Below are positions 8,614 through 16,331 of a stretch of DNA of 44,156 nt, piece after piece. How positions within the stretch are numbered: the first letter of the stretch is position 1; each line of letters begins with the position of its first letter. Under the pieces are notes generated by a model. It saw nothing but the letters and a program-made list of their open reading frames with translations. It did not search any database and was not told where the DNA came from. Origin of the DNA: Treponema sp. UBA3813 (GTDB taxonomy: Bacteria > Spirochaetota > Spirochaetia > Treponematales > Treponemataceae); NCBI GenBank assembly GCA_002368605.1, contig DFEB01000007.1, positions 1-44,156 of the forward strand. Direction: 5' to 3'. A program made the translations under genes and the position numbers.

Positions 8614-10683
8614 ATGGCTAAGAAAATTGGTATTTCTGAACTTGTTTTGCGTGATGCTACACAGTCACTTCACGCTACTCGTATGACTTTGGCAGATATG
8701 TTGCCAATCGCTCCAAAAATTGACAAAATCGGTTACTGGGCCGCAGAGGCTTGGGGTGGAGCTACTTACGATTCTTGTATCCGCTTCCTTAACGAAGATC
8801 CATGGGAGCGCCTCCGCAAATTGCACGCCGCAATGCCAAACACAAAAATCATGATGCTTCTTCGTGGTCAGAACCTCCTTGGTTACCGCCACTATGCAGA
8901 CGACGTTGTTGATAAGTTCGTCGAGTACGCATCAAAGAACGGCGTTGATGTATTCCGAATTTTCGATGCTTGTAATGACCCGCGCAACCTTGAGCGCGCT
9001 ACAAAAGCAGCTAAAGCTACTGGCAAACATGTCCAGATGGCTATTTCATACGCTACAACTCCATATCACACAAAAGAAATCTACGCAGAGCTCGCAAAAA
9101 CATACGCTGACTTCGGTGCAGACTCTATCTGTATCAAAGATATGTCAGGTTTGCTCAAACCATTCGAGGCTTATGATCTCGTAAAAGCAATCAAATCAAA
9201 GGTTGACCTTCCTGTTGAGATTCACTCACACGCTACAACAGGTCTTTCAGTTGCTACTCTTCTTAAGGCAGCTGAGGCTGGTGCAGACGTTCTCGATACT
9301 GCAATTTCTGCAATGGCTATGGGTACATCACACTCACCGACAGAGACTGTCGTTGAAATGCTCAAAGGCACAGATTTCGACACTGGTCTCGACATTTCTG
9401 CTTTGCTTGAAATCGCAGCTTACTTCCGCGACATCCGAAAGCACTATGCTTCACTCGAGTCTAAATTCTTGGGAGCAGATACCCGAATCCTTAAAAGCCA
9501 GGTTCCAGGCGGTATGCTTTCTAACCTCGAAAGCCAGCTCAAACAGCAGGGCGCATCAGACAAAATCGACCAGGTTTTGGCAGAGCTTCCACTCGTTCAG
9601 AAAGACGTTGGATACGTTCCACTCGTAACACCAACATCACAGATCGTCGGTACACAGGCCGTATTCAATGTACTCTTCGGCCGCTATGAGCGCATGACTG
9701 GTGAATTCTGTGACCTTCTCACAGGTAAATATGGTAAAGTTCCTGCTGAGCCAAACAAAGATCTCGTTAAAAAGGCTCTTGAGCAGAACAAAATGGAAGA
9801 AGCCATCACTTGCCGTCCGGCAGACAAAATCGCTCCTGAGTGGGACAAAATGGTTGAGGAAGCAAAAGCAAACGGCGGAAACGGCTCAGTCGAGGATGTC
9901 CTCACTTATGCTATGTTCCCGAAAGTTGCTACAAAATTCTTCGAGACTCGAGCAAACGGTCCTGTAGACGCAGAAAAAACATTCGGTCTCAAAGAGACTC
10001 CAAAAGCCGCTTCTTCTTCAAACGGTTCATACACTGTTACAGTCAACGGACAGAGCTACAGCGTTCAGTCTAACGGCGACACAGTCACAGTCAACGGAAC
10101 TCCATACAATGTTTCATTCGGCGCTCCAAGCGCAGCTCCTGCAGCAGCCGCTCCAGTTGCAGTTGGAGGAGTTGATGTTAAGGCTCCAGTTGCTGGTACT
10201 CTTCTTAAACAGTGCTTCGCTAACGGAACAAAAGTTTCAAAAGGTCAGACTGTCATCATCATCGAATCTATGAAGATGGAACTTGAAGTTAAGGCTTCTG
10301 ATGACGGCACAATCACATATTCTGTTCCAACAGGAACTCAGATTACAGCAGGTCAGGTTCTCGCTTCTATCGGTGGAGTCGTTGCAGCTGCCCCGGCAGC
10401 TAGCGCCGCTCCGGCAACTCCTGCTCCTGCAGCAGCCCCTGCCGCTGCTCCTGTTGCGGCTGCTCCAGCTGGCGGAAAGCCGGTTAACGCTCCTGTTGCC
10501 GGTACTCTCCTCAAATACGCAGTTGCTGAGGGGGCTTCTGTTCAGGCTGACACAACAGTCGTAATCATCGAATCTATGAAGATGGAACTTGAAATCAAGG
10601 CCGGTGCCGCTGGTAAAATCCACTTCACAGCTCCAACAGGCTCACAGGTAACTGCTGGTCAGGCTGTCGCTTCTGTTCAGTAA
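8614..10683 (+). CDS. oadA: Oxaloacetate decarboxylase alpha subunit with two biotinyl domains
   Basis: 689-residue carboxyltransferase that moves CO2 from oxaloacetate to biotin. The N-terminal TIM-barrel domain has the RDATQSLHATRM start motif, KDMSG and HSHATTG metal/substrate motifs. A PYC_OADA-type domain follows to about residue 460. Two biotin-carrier domains then occur in tandem, each with an ESMKMELE motif: biotinylated lysines K554 and K656, 102 residues apart, separated by an Ala/Pro linker. OadA normally has a single carrier domain, so the duplication is unusual. The DNA coding the two motifs is almost identical, suggesting recent duplication or conversion. Codon use is strongly biased, typical of high expression. 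Ribosome binding site GAGG lies upstream of 8614. Confidence 0.95.
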   Translation: MAKKIGISELVLRDATQSLHATRMTLADMLPIAPKIDKIGYWAAEAWGGATYDSCIRFLNEDPWERLRKLHAAMPNTKIMMLLRGQNLLGYRHYADDVVDKFVEYASKNGVDVFRIFDACNDPRNLERATKAAKATGKHVQMAISYATTPYHTKEIYAELAKTYADFGADSICIKDMSGLLKPFEAYDLVKAIKSKVDLPVEIHSHATTGLSVATLLKAAEAGADVLDTAISAMAMGTSHSPTETVVEMLKGTDFDTGLDISALLEIAAYFRDIRKHYASLESKFLGADTRILKSQVPGGMLSNLESQLKQQGASDKIDQVLAELPLVQKDVGYVPLVTPTSQIVGTQAVFNVLFGRYERMTGEFCDLLTGKYGKVPAEPNKDLVKKALEQNKMEEAITCRPADKIAPEWDKMVEEAKANGGNGSVEDVLTYAMFPKVATKFFETRANGPVDAEKTFGLKETPKAASSSNGSYTVTVNGQSYSVQSNGDTVTVNGTPYNVSFGAPSAAPAAAAPVAVGGVDVKAPVAGTLLKQCFANGTKVSKGQTVIIIESMKMELEVKASDDGTITYSVPTGTQITAGQVLASIGGVVAAAPAASAAPATPAPAAAPAAAPVAAAPAGGKPVNAPVAGTLLKYAVAEGASVQADTTVVIIESMKMELEIKAGAAGKIHFTAPTGSQVTAGQAVASVQ

Positions 10684-10691
10684 AGATTGTC

Positions 10692-10714
10692 ATTGCCGTG
10701 TTCTGCACGGCAAT
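10692..10714 (+). other. Intercistronic hairpin between oadA and oadB
   Basis: Perfect 9-bp stem, ATTGCCGTG (10692-10700) and CACGGCAAT (10706-10714), with loop TTCTG. No T-run follows, so it does not look like an intrinsic terminator. It may stabilise or process the mRNA to set the ratio of alpha to beta subunit. The role is inferred. Confidence 0.6.
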
Positions 10715-10731
10715 CTATATAGGAAACTAAA

Positions 10732-12198
10732 ATGATTGATTTGAACAAAGATTTTAAGAAAAAGGTTTTCGGCGTAACTCTCGCTATTATGGCGATTGCT
10801 TTCGTTGTATCGACCGGCTCCAAAGTTTTCGCACAGTCATCAAATGACATGACTGTCGAAAGCCAGTATCTTTCAGGAACGGACAATTCTTCTGTATCTT
10901 CTGGTACCGGTCTCAACCGTACTATTAAGGGAACGGAGAAGTGGGGCGAAGAGCACAACATTGACCCCCTCAAATTCGTTCAGAATATCGGTAAATCAAC
11001 TGGTATCTACCAGATGATGAATCAGAAAAAGGTTGAACCAAAGGCTGAATTCAAAGAGCCGATTGCTGAAGCTCCAGAGAAAGACTGGGGAACGGCTCCT
11101 GGATGGCAGTCACTTATCATGATTGCAGTTGGCTTCCTTATTGTCTATCTCGCTGTAGGTAAAGGATTTGAGCCGCTTCTTCTGATTCCAATCGGATTCG
11201 GTACAATCCTCGTCAATATCGTTGGCGCAAACATGGGCGAATTGCCTGACGGTATGCTGGCAATCATCTACCATGCTGGCGTTGGTAACGAGTTCTTCCC
11301 CATGCTCATCTTCATGGGTATCGGTGCAATGACAGACTTCGGTCCCCTTATCGCTAACCCCAAAACAGCTATCCTCGGTGGTGCGGCTCAGTTCGGCGTA
11401 TTCTTCACACTTTTTGGTGTTGCCGTAATGAACCTCTTTGGTCTCAACTATAACATCATGCAGGCTTGTGCTATCGGTATCATCGGTGGCGCTGACGGCC
11501 CGACATCAATCTATGTTTCTGGAAAACTTGCTCCAGAACTCATGGGTGTTATCGCTGTCGCGGCTTACTCTTACATGGCTTTGGTTCCGATGATTCAGCC
11601 TCCAATCATGAAGCTCCTTACTTCTAAAAAAGAACGACTTATCAAAATGCCGAACCCTCGCGCTGTTCCGCGCATGGAAAAGGTTTTGTTCCCGCTCATG
11701 CTTTTGATTCTTACGATTCTCTTGTTGCCTCCTGCAGCACCTCTTATCGGTATGCTGGCATTCGGTAACTTCGTAAAAGAGTCTGGTGCCGCTCAGCGTC
11801 TTTCAAAGACAATGGAAAATGAATTGATGAACATTGTTTCAATCGTTCTTTCATTGGGTGTCGGCTCTCAGATGACTCCGGAGAAAATCATCAAAGGTGA
11901 GTCTGTTGGTATCATCGTTCTTGGTTTGGTTGCATTCGCTGTTGCTACAGCAGGCGGTTTGCTCATGGCAAAACTCATGAATATCTTCTTGCCGAAAGAC
12001 AAGAAAATCAACCCGCTCATCGGTTCAGCTGGCGTTTCGGCAGTTCCAATGGCAGCCCGCGTCGCAAACAAAGTTGGTCAGGCGGAAGATCCTTCAAACT
12101 TCCTCTTGATGAACGCAATGGGGCCGAACGTTGCAGGTGTTATCGGTACAGCTATGGCAGCCGGTGTATTCATCGCCACTTACGGTGGGCTGCGCTAA
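10732..12198 (+). CDS. oadB: Oxaloacetate decarboxylase beta subunit (Na+ pump), N-terminally extended
   Basis: 488-residue membrane subunit that couples decarboxylation of carboxybiotin to sodium export. The core has about ten helices and the diagnostic [17 protein letters not shown] segment; the aspartate in GADGPT is essential in the family. The canonical protein begins near residue 80 ([15 protein letters not shown]). The first 80 residues are extra: a signal-peptide-like helix (about 11-33, ending KVFAQ) and a hydrophilic stretch, with another acidic linker before the first core helix. AGGAA precedes the ATG. With OadG and OadA it forms a complete pump that links fermentation to a sodium gradient. 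Confidence 0.93.
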   Translation: MIDLNKDFKKKVFGVTLAIMAIAFVVSTGSKVFAQSSNDMTVESQYLSGTDNSSVSSGTGLNRTIKGTEKWGEEHNIDPLKFVQNIGKSTGIYQMMNQKKVEPKAEFKEPIAEAPEKDWGTAPGWQSLIMIAVGFLIVYLAVGKGFEPLLLIPIGFGTILVNIVGANMGELPDGMLAIIYHAGVGNEFFPMLIFMGIGAMTDFGPLIANPKTAILGGAAQFGVFFTLFGVAVMNLFGLNYNIMQACAIGIIGGADGPTSIYVSGKLAPELMGVIAVAAYSYMALVPMIQPPIMKLLTSKKERLIKMPNPRAVPRMEKVLFPLMLLILTILLLPPAAPLIGMLAFGNFVKESGAAQRLSKTMENELMNIVSIVLSLGVGSQMTPEKIIKGESVGIIVLGLVAFAVATAGGLLMAKLMNIFLPKDKKINPLIGSAGVSAVPMAARVANKVGQAEDPSNFLLMNAMGPNVAGVIGTAMAAGVFIATYGGLR

Positions 12199-12224
12199 AG
12201 CGAATCCCACCGCAAGTGGCTTAG

Positions 12225-12250
12225 CGAGTTTCTGCTATGGCAGAAACTCG
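12225..12250 (+). terminator. Strong hairpin downstream of oadB
   Basis: Perfect 11-bp stem (12225-12235 with 12240-12250, arms CGAGTTTCTGC and GCAGAAACTCG), loop TATG. The T-rich tract is 11 nt further on (GATTTTATGG), so termination is possible but not textbook. The wider region 12199-12282 also folds back on itself imperfectly, as repeat elements do. Confidence 0.45.
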
Positions 12251-12290
12251 ATCGCTTCGATTTTATGGTGGTCTCCGCTAAGGAATTCCT

Positions 12291-12364
12291 CACAGAGGCC
12301 ACAGAGTTCACAGAGGTTTTTATTTGTTAAAAGAAATGCTCTCTGTGCGCTCTAAAGCTCTGTG
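12291..12364. repeat. Phased CACAGAG/CTCTGTG repeat cluster
   Basis: CACAGAG occurs at 12291, 12300 and 12309, exactly 9 bp apart. The inverse CTCTGTG occurs at 12341 and 12358. The outer ends (12284-12297 and 12358-12371) form a perfect 14-bp inverted repeat. The cluster sits just before the small secreted-protein ORF. A related three-unit array occurs at 38834. Confidence 0.7.
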
Positions 12365-12379
12365 AGGAATTTAAAGTCT

Positions 12380-12742
12380 ATGAAATCACGCTTTCTGCAC
12401 TTTATTCTTGCTTTTCTTCTCTTGTTTTCTGCTCCGTTTGGAACGAGTGTGCAGACGGCACTTCTTGATTCTTCCGACGACATAAAAGTCGTTACGATTC
12501 ATTCTTCAAGTCAGGAACTTACACCCCTGCTTGTGACTGAGTCAAAAATCATTGAGCGAACTATTGTCCGCTCACAAAAGAAATCAGCGAGTACGCAGGA
12601 ATTCAATCACGAATCTTTCTGTGCTTTCGCTGATTTTTCTTTTTATTCCCCTTCATTTACAAGCAGTACGATTCCATCTTCAAGAATCCTGCTTCTTCCC
12701 AAATCTCTTCAAACTGTAATTTTTCTCCAAACCCTCATCTAG
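12380..12742 (+). CDS. Small secreted protein of unknown function
   Basis: 120 residues from the ATG at 12380. An in-frame GTG at 12362 lies inside the inverted repeat and is less likely. The first 27 residues look like a signal peptide (MKSRF, hydrophobic core, then SVQTA). The rest is Ser/Thr-rich with no recognised domain. No clear Shine-Dalgarno is present; GAGG is 13 nt away. It lies between the oad operon and two tiny membrane proteins. I do not recognise a family, and it may be spurious. Confidence 0.4.
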   Translation: MKSRFLHFILAFLLLFSAPFGTSVQTALLDSSDDIKVVTIHSSSQELTPLLVTESKIIERTIVRSQKKSASTQEFNHESFCAFADFSFYSPSFTSSTIPSSRILLLPKSLQTVIFLQTLI

Positions 12743-12812
12743 ATTAACTCCAATCTTTTCTAGTTTTTATTTTTTTTTCTTATTTTTATTTTTCTCATTT
12801 TAGGAGTGTCTT

Positions 12813-12887
12813 ATGGCTGAGATTATTATTATATCTGTTGTTGTAATTTCATTAGTTGCTTGTATTTTTTTCTTTAACAGACATTAG
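12813..12887 (+). CDS. 24-residue hydrophobic small membrane protein
   Basis: ATG at 12813 preceded by AGGAG with 7 nt spacing. The peptide starts MAEIIII, is almost wholly hydrophobic and ends FFFNRH, so it is a single membrane helix with a basic C-terminal end. Upstream DNA is T-rich with no other gene. The good ribosome binding site and a composition typical of bacterial small membrane proteins support it. No homology is claimed. Confidence 0.55.
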   Translation: MAEIIIISVVVISLVACIFFFNRH

Positions 12888-12991
12888 AAAAAAATGGCAG
12901 GAGCTATTGTCTTGCTTGCAGAAATCCGCAGAGAAAAATTTTTCATGCGGGCAAATCATTTGTGAACTTAAAAAATTATAGAGGTGATTTT

Positions 12992-13114
12992 ATGTTATTC
13001 GGATTTATTGCTATTGTTTTAATCGTTGTTTCTGCTGTTATCTTTTCGATTCTGGGAGTTGCCGTTGACAACTTCGGCGACAAGTGCATCGAAATGATTG
13101 ACAGAAAACGATAA
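12992..13114 (+). CDS. 40-residue single-helix membrane protein
   Basis: ATG at 12992 follows GAGGTGATTTT, a good ribosome binding site. Residues 2-26 form one membrane helix (begins MLFGFIAIV). The tail, about 27-40, is charged (DNFGDKCIEMIDRKR). It stands 104 bp after the 24-residue protein and just before the convergent DUF4230 gene. The architecture fits a small regulatory or complex-stabilising subunit, but the function is unknown. Confidence 0.62.
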   Translation: MLFGFIAIVLIVVSAVIFSILGVAVDNFGDKCIEMIDRKR

Positions 13115-13125
13115 ACAAAAGCGTT

Positions 13126-13767
13126 TCATTCCTTAAAAGTCACCGAAACTTCTTCAAAGCCAGAGGCCAGGAGGATTGTTTCGGTGATTTCTTTTGCATG
13201 AGACTTTGCTTCTTCCAAAAAGCCTGTTTCTAAAATCTCGGCTGAGGCCGATTCTTGATTAAAGCGGATCTCTGCCATAATTTCCTGAACGGAAATAGAA
13301 ACGAAGGCGCTCTTGCTTTCATCGAATACTTCAATGCTTGAAATGTCATTTGAAAGCACTTCCACTGGCGGTAGTTCGACTTTTACGCTTTTCCCCCGGT
13401 TTGACACAGAGATTTTTGCCTTGGATATGTCGGAAATGCCCCCGCGGATAAGGCCTGTGTATTTTACTATGCTGTAAGTTTTTGCCAGCCCAGCGATTCT
13501 AGTCTTTTTGATAGATATGACATCGGAGTATGTGTTTTTGACCGTGGTAAGCTCCGCGCATTTTTGCAATTCCCTAAAAACAATGGCAGAAGATTTCTCA
13601 GTCTTGACTTCCCCCAGTTTCTGCCAGCTAAATTTCCCGCCAAAAAAGAGAGCGCAGAGCAGGGCGAGAATCACTATTATCTTGAAAAGAATTTTGTTGG
13701 CGAATTTTGAGAAAATCTTCAAAATCAAAGGACTTTTACTTTTTTTCTCGCTTTTATCTTTTTTCAT
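13126..13767 (-). CDS. DUF4230 domain membrane protein
   Basis: 213 residues from ATG at 13767. GGAGG ends 6 nt upstream, which decides this start over a TTG 12 nt further out. A basic N-terminus (residues 1-28) is followed by one membrane helix (about 29-45) and an extracytoplasmic domain. This domain contains LQKCAELTTVKNTYSDVI and the Y-x-G-x-I-R-G-G-I pattern of DUF4230. The family has no assigned function. The gene is convergent with the small membrane proteins and divergent from the FliM-like gene. Confidence 0.8.
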   Translation of the reverse strand: MKKDKSEKKSKSPLILKIFSKFANKILFKIIVILALLCALFFGGKFSWQKLGEVKTEKSSAIVFRELQKCAELTTVKNTYSDVISIKKTRIAGLAKTYSIVKYTGLIRGGISDISKAKISVSNRGKSVKVELPPVEVLSNDISSIEVFDESKSAFVSISVQEIMAEIRFNQESASAEILETGFLEEAKSHAKEITETILLASGFEEVSVTFKE

Positions 13768-13838
13768 AAGTACCTCCAAATTATCCCTTGTTACTTTTTT
13801 ACTTTAAATTTATTTCAATCTAGTATACACTATATTCT

Positions 13839-14489
13839 ATGGAAAACAATCAGGTTTCGCTTTCACAGGCAGAAGTTGATAAACTTTTGGGATTATCTGG
13901 CGCTTCTGAGCCTTCTTCTCAAGCAAAAAAAGAAAAAAAATCTTACAAAATCAAGGAATTCCTCTCGGCAGAGCAGCTTGAAGAAGTCAGGGAAGTCTGC
14001 AAAAATGTCTACAAGCATTTTAAACTTGATTTGCGGGCAAAATTCGGTGAGCCAAAAATCCGCAAGCTCACGCTCACTTCTCTTGAGCATGCAAATATAA
14101 ACGAATTTTTCGACACGATTTCCGAGAATGACTTTCTCTACGAAGTTTCTTTTGGCAAGGGCAAGGCTTTTATCAAGCTGGATACCTTCCTTTTCGGAGC
14201 CCTTTCCGGCATGACAATCGACACCAAGCATAAAATCAATTTTTTTCAGAGCGAAGTCCTCAGAGAATTCGTCGTTAACTTTCTGGCAGGCTCTTTTGCC
14301 CGTCAGCTCAGCGAAAAATCCCAGCCAGAGATTACATCTCTTTTTGAGCAGGACAAAAAGCCTTTCCGCACAGGGAAATCAGGTCTTTCACTTACAATAA
14401 ACTGGAACGAGAATTTGCGCTCATTCGGAATCGAAAAAATCTTCCTTACAAAAGAACTGGTGGAAAATTTCCGCGTGTTTTCAAAATAA
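13839..14489 (+). CDS. Short FliM-like protein without C-terminal SpoA domain
   Basis: 216 residues. Residues 6-18 (VSLSQAEVDKLLG) match the N-terminal CheY-binding peptide of FliM/FliY (LSQxEIDxLL). After a lysine-rich linker the remaining part (about 45-216) is only weakly reminiscent of a FliM middle domain. Normal FliM is about 330-350 residues and ends in a SpoA domain, which is absent here. No flagellar genes are adjacent. It may be a paralogue that binds CheY-P without joining the rotor, or an unrelated protein carrying the peptide. No Shine-Dalgarno is visible. A TATACA box lies 9 nt before the ATG. Confidence 0.7.
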   Translation: MENNQVSLSQAEVDKLLGLSGASEPSSQAKKEKKSYKIKEFLSAEQLEEVREVCKNVYKHFKLDLRAKFGEPKIRKLTLTSLEHANINEFFDTISENDFLYEVSFGKGKAFIKLDTFLFGALSGMTIDTKHKINFFQSEVLREFVVNFLAGSFARQLSEKSQPEITSLFEQDKKPFRTGKSGLSLTINWNENLRSFGIEKIFLTKELVENFRVFSK

Positions 14490-14520
14490 CAAGGTATTAT
14501 TAGAACAAAGCCGCGATTTT

Positions 14521-14529
14521 TGATACAAT
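14521..14529 (+). promoter_or_regulatory. Extended -10 box six nt before the ABC exporter ATG
   Basis: TGA followed by TACAAT (14524-14529), with exactly 6 nt to the ATG at 14536. There is no Shine-Dalgarno. Transcription would start at or next to the A of the start codon, implying a leaderless mRNA. Confidence 0.55.
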
Positions 14530-14535
14530 CTTTAT

Positions 14536-16323
14536 ATGTCTGTCGTCCGAAAAATCACATCGGGCATGGAAAGACGCTACTGGACTTATACTTTCCTTTC
14601 GCCACTTTTCATGTTCGGTGAAGTCATCATGGAAACAACGATTCCCCTGGTCATGGCAAAAATCGTCGATGTGGGAATCAAAAACAAAGACTCAGATTTT
14701 GTCATCCGCTTCGGGCTTTTAATGGTCTTGATGGCGAGTTTTTCTCTTTTTTGCGGTGCCATGTGCGGCAGGATCTCTTCTCTTGCGGCTTTCGGTTTTT
14801 CTAAAAATCTCCGAAAAAAACTCTTCGCCAGGGTGCAGGACTTTTCTTTTTCAAATATGGATCATTTCGGCACTGATTCTTTGGTCACCCGCCTCACCAC
14901 TGATGTCACCAACTTGCAGAACATGTACCAGAACTGTATCCGCACGGCAGTCCGCTCCCCGATTATGCTCATTTTCGGAACGATTATGGCCTGTCAAATC
15001 AACGCCCGGCTGGCTCTTATTTTCTTTATTGTCATTCCTCTGCTTGCTACGGTACTTATTTCTATCGTGCATATCGTCTATCCCCGCTTCCGCCAGATGC
15101 TTAAAAAATACGACAATTTAAACCGAGTCGTTCAGGAAAATCTGATTGCAATCCGCGTGGTCAAGGCTTTTGTTCGCGGCGACCACGAAAACGCCAAATT
15201 TGACGAAATCGCCGAGGACTTGCAGCGCACTCAGGTGGGGGCCGAAAAAATCGTCATACTAAATATGCCAATCATGCACCTCATGGTTTACGGCTGCATT
15301 GTAAGCGCCCTATGGTTCGGCGGCAACATGGTCATTTCTGGCAAAATGCAGACCGGCGGGCTTATCAGTTTTATTTCTTATATCACACAGATTCTCATGT
15401 CGCTTATGATGCTTTCCCGCCTTTTTGTAATGTTCATCTTGAGCCGCACATCCCTTTCCAGAGTCATGGAAGTTTTGGATGAAGAGATAGAAATTCATAA
15501 TGCAGAATGCAAAATGCAGAATGAGGAGAGATGTTTAAGTCCCCTGCAGTCAGGTAGGCAAGTTTTAGAAGCTAGGGGCAAGTCTTTGAATGACATCGAG
15601 TTTTCTCATGTTTATTTCTCTTATGACAAAAAAATGGAGCATTCGGTTCTTAGTGACATTAATCTTTCGATTCCGCAAGGAAGCACAGTGGGAATTCTTG
15701 GCGGAACGGGAAGCTCAAAGTCTACATTGGTTCAGCTTATTCCCCGCCTTTACGAAGTGACTGAAGGCTCAGTCAAGGTGGGCGGAAAGGATGTCCGCCA
15801 GTGGAATTTGACGGACTTGCGCAAGAAAATCGGCTTTGTCTTACAGAAAAACACTCTTTTTTCAGGAACAATCGCCGAAAACCTGCGCTGGGGAAATGAG
15901 AATGCCTCGGACGAGGACTTAATTGCCGCCTGCAAGGCCAGCGATGCCCACGGATTCGTCACTTCCTTTCCCGACGGCTACGACACGGACTTGTCTCAGG
16001 GGGGAGTCAATCTTTCCGGCGGGCAGAAGCAGCGTCTTTGTATTGCCCGCGCCCTGATCAAAAAACCGGACATTCTTGTGCTTGACGACTCCACCAGCGC
16101 GGTGGACACGGCCACGGATTTACGAATCAGAAATGCCCTTCGTTCTTCCCTTCCTGCCACCACAAAGCTTATCATCGCCCAGAGAATCGCTTCGGTTCAG
16201 GACGCGGATTTTATCATCGTGCTGGACTCTGGCAAAATCAACGGAATCGGAAGTCATGACGAACTGATGAAGTCAAATCAGATTTACCGGGAAGTCTACG
16301 AATCCCAGATGAGTGAAAACTAG
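14536..16323 (+). CDS. ABC exporter half-transporter, degenerate-site subunit (MdlA-like)
   Basis: 595 residues: six membrane helices (about 20-300) then an ATPase domain. Walker A is G389-GTGSSK-ST, the signature LSGGQ is at 493-497, and the Walker B motif ends D517-D518 where the catalytic glutamate should be. The switch histidine is replaced by Q549. These are the marks of the inactive-site subunit of a heterodimeric exporter; the active partner follows after 8 bp. The domain linker (about residues 320-355) holds an unusual insertion, NAECKMQNEE through LEARGKS, encoded by tandem ATGCAGA-type heptamers that look like inserted repeat DNA. The substrate cannot be read from the sequence. Confidence 0.93.
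   Translation: MSVVRKITSGMERRYWTYTFLSPLFMFGEVIMETTIPLVMAKIVDVGIKNKDSDFVIRFGLLMVLMASFSLFCGAMCGRISSLAAFGFSKNLRKKLFARVQDFSFSNMDHFGTDSLVTRLTTDVTNLQNMYQNCIRTAVRSPIMLIFGTIMACQINARLALIFFIVIPLLATVLISIVHIVYPRFRQMLKKYDNLNRVVQENLIAIRVVKAFVRGDHENAKFDEIAEDLQRTQVGAEKIVILNMPIMHLMVYGCIVSALWFGGNMVISGKMQTGGLISFISYITQILMSLMMLSRLFVMFILSRTSLSRVMEVLDEEIEIHNAECKMQNEERCLSPLQSGRQVLEARGKSLNDIEFSHVYFSYDKKMEHSVLSDINLSIPQGSTVGILGGTGSSKSTLVQLIPRLYEVTEGSVKVGGKDVRQWNLTDLRKKIGFVLQKNTLFSGTIAENLRWGNENASDEDLIAACKASDAHGFVTSFPDGYDTDLSQGGVNLSGGQKQRLCIARALIKKPDILVLDDSTSAVDTATDLRIRNALRSSLPATTKLIIAQRIASVQDADFIIVLDSGKINGIGSHDELMKSNQIYREVYESQMSEN
15500..15527. repeat. Tandem 7-bp repeat inside the ABC exporter gene
   Basis: Four consecutive heptamers, ATGCAGA, ATGCAAA, ATGCAGA and ATGAGGA, lie in the linker between membrane and ATPase domains. 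The following DNA to about 15590 is also unlike transporter sequence and keeps the frame open. Confidence 0.75.
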
Positions 16324-16331
16324 GAGTCATT

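Noticed and set aside
12894-12965. 23-codon ORF between the two small membrane proteins
   Set aside because: No ribosome binding site, starts 7 nt after the previous stop, and the peptide is mixed rather than helix-like.
13768-13779. Upstream TTG start for the DUF4230 protein
   Set aside because: The codons from this TTG cover the GGAGG that serves the ATG at 13767.
15750-15962. Antisense ORF over the ABC ATPase domain
   Set aside because: A frame shadow of the conserved Walker A to signature region.
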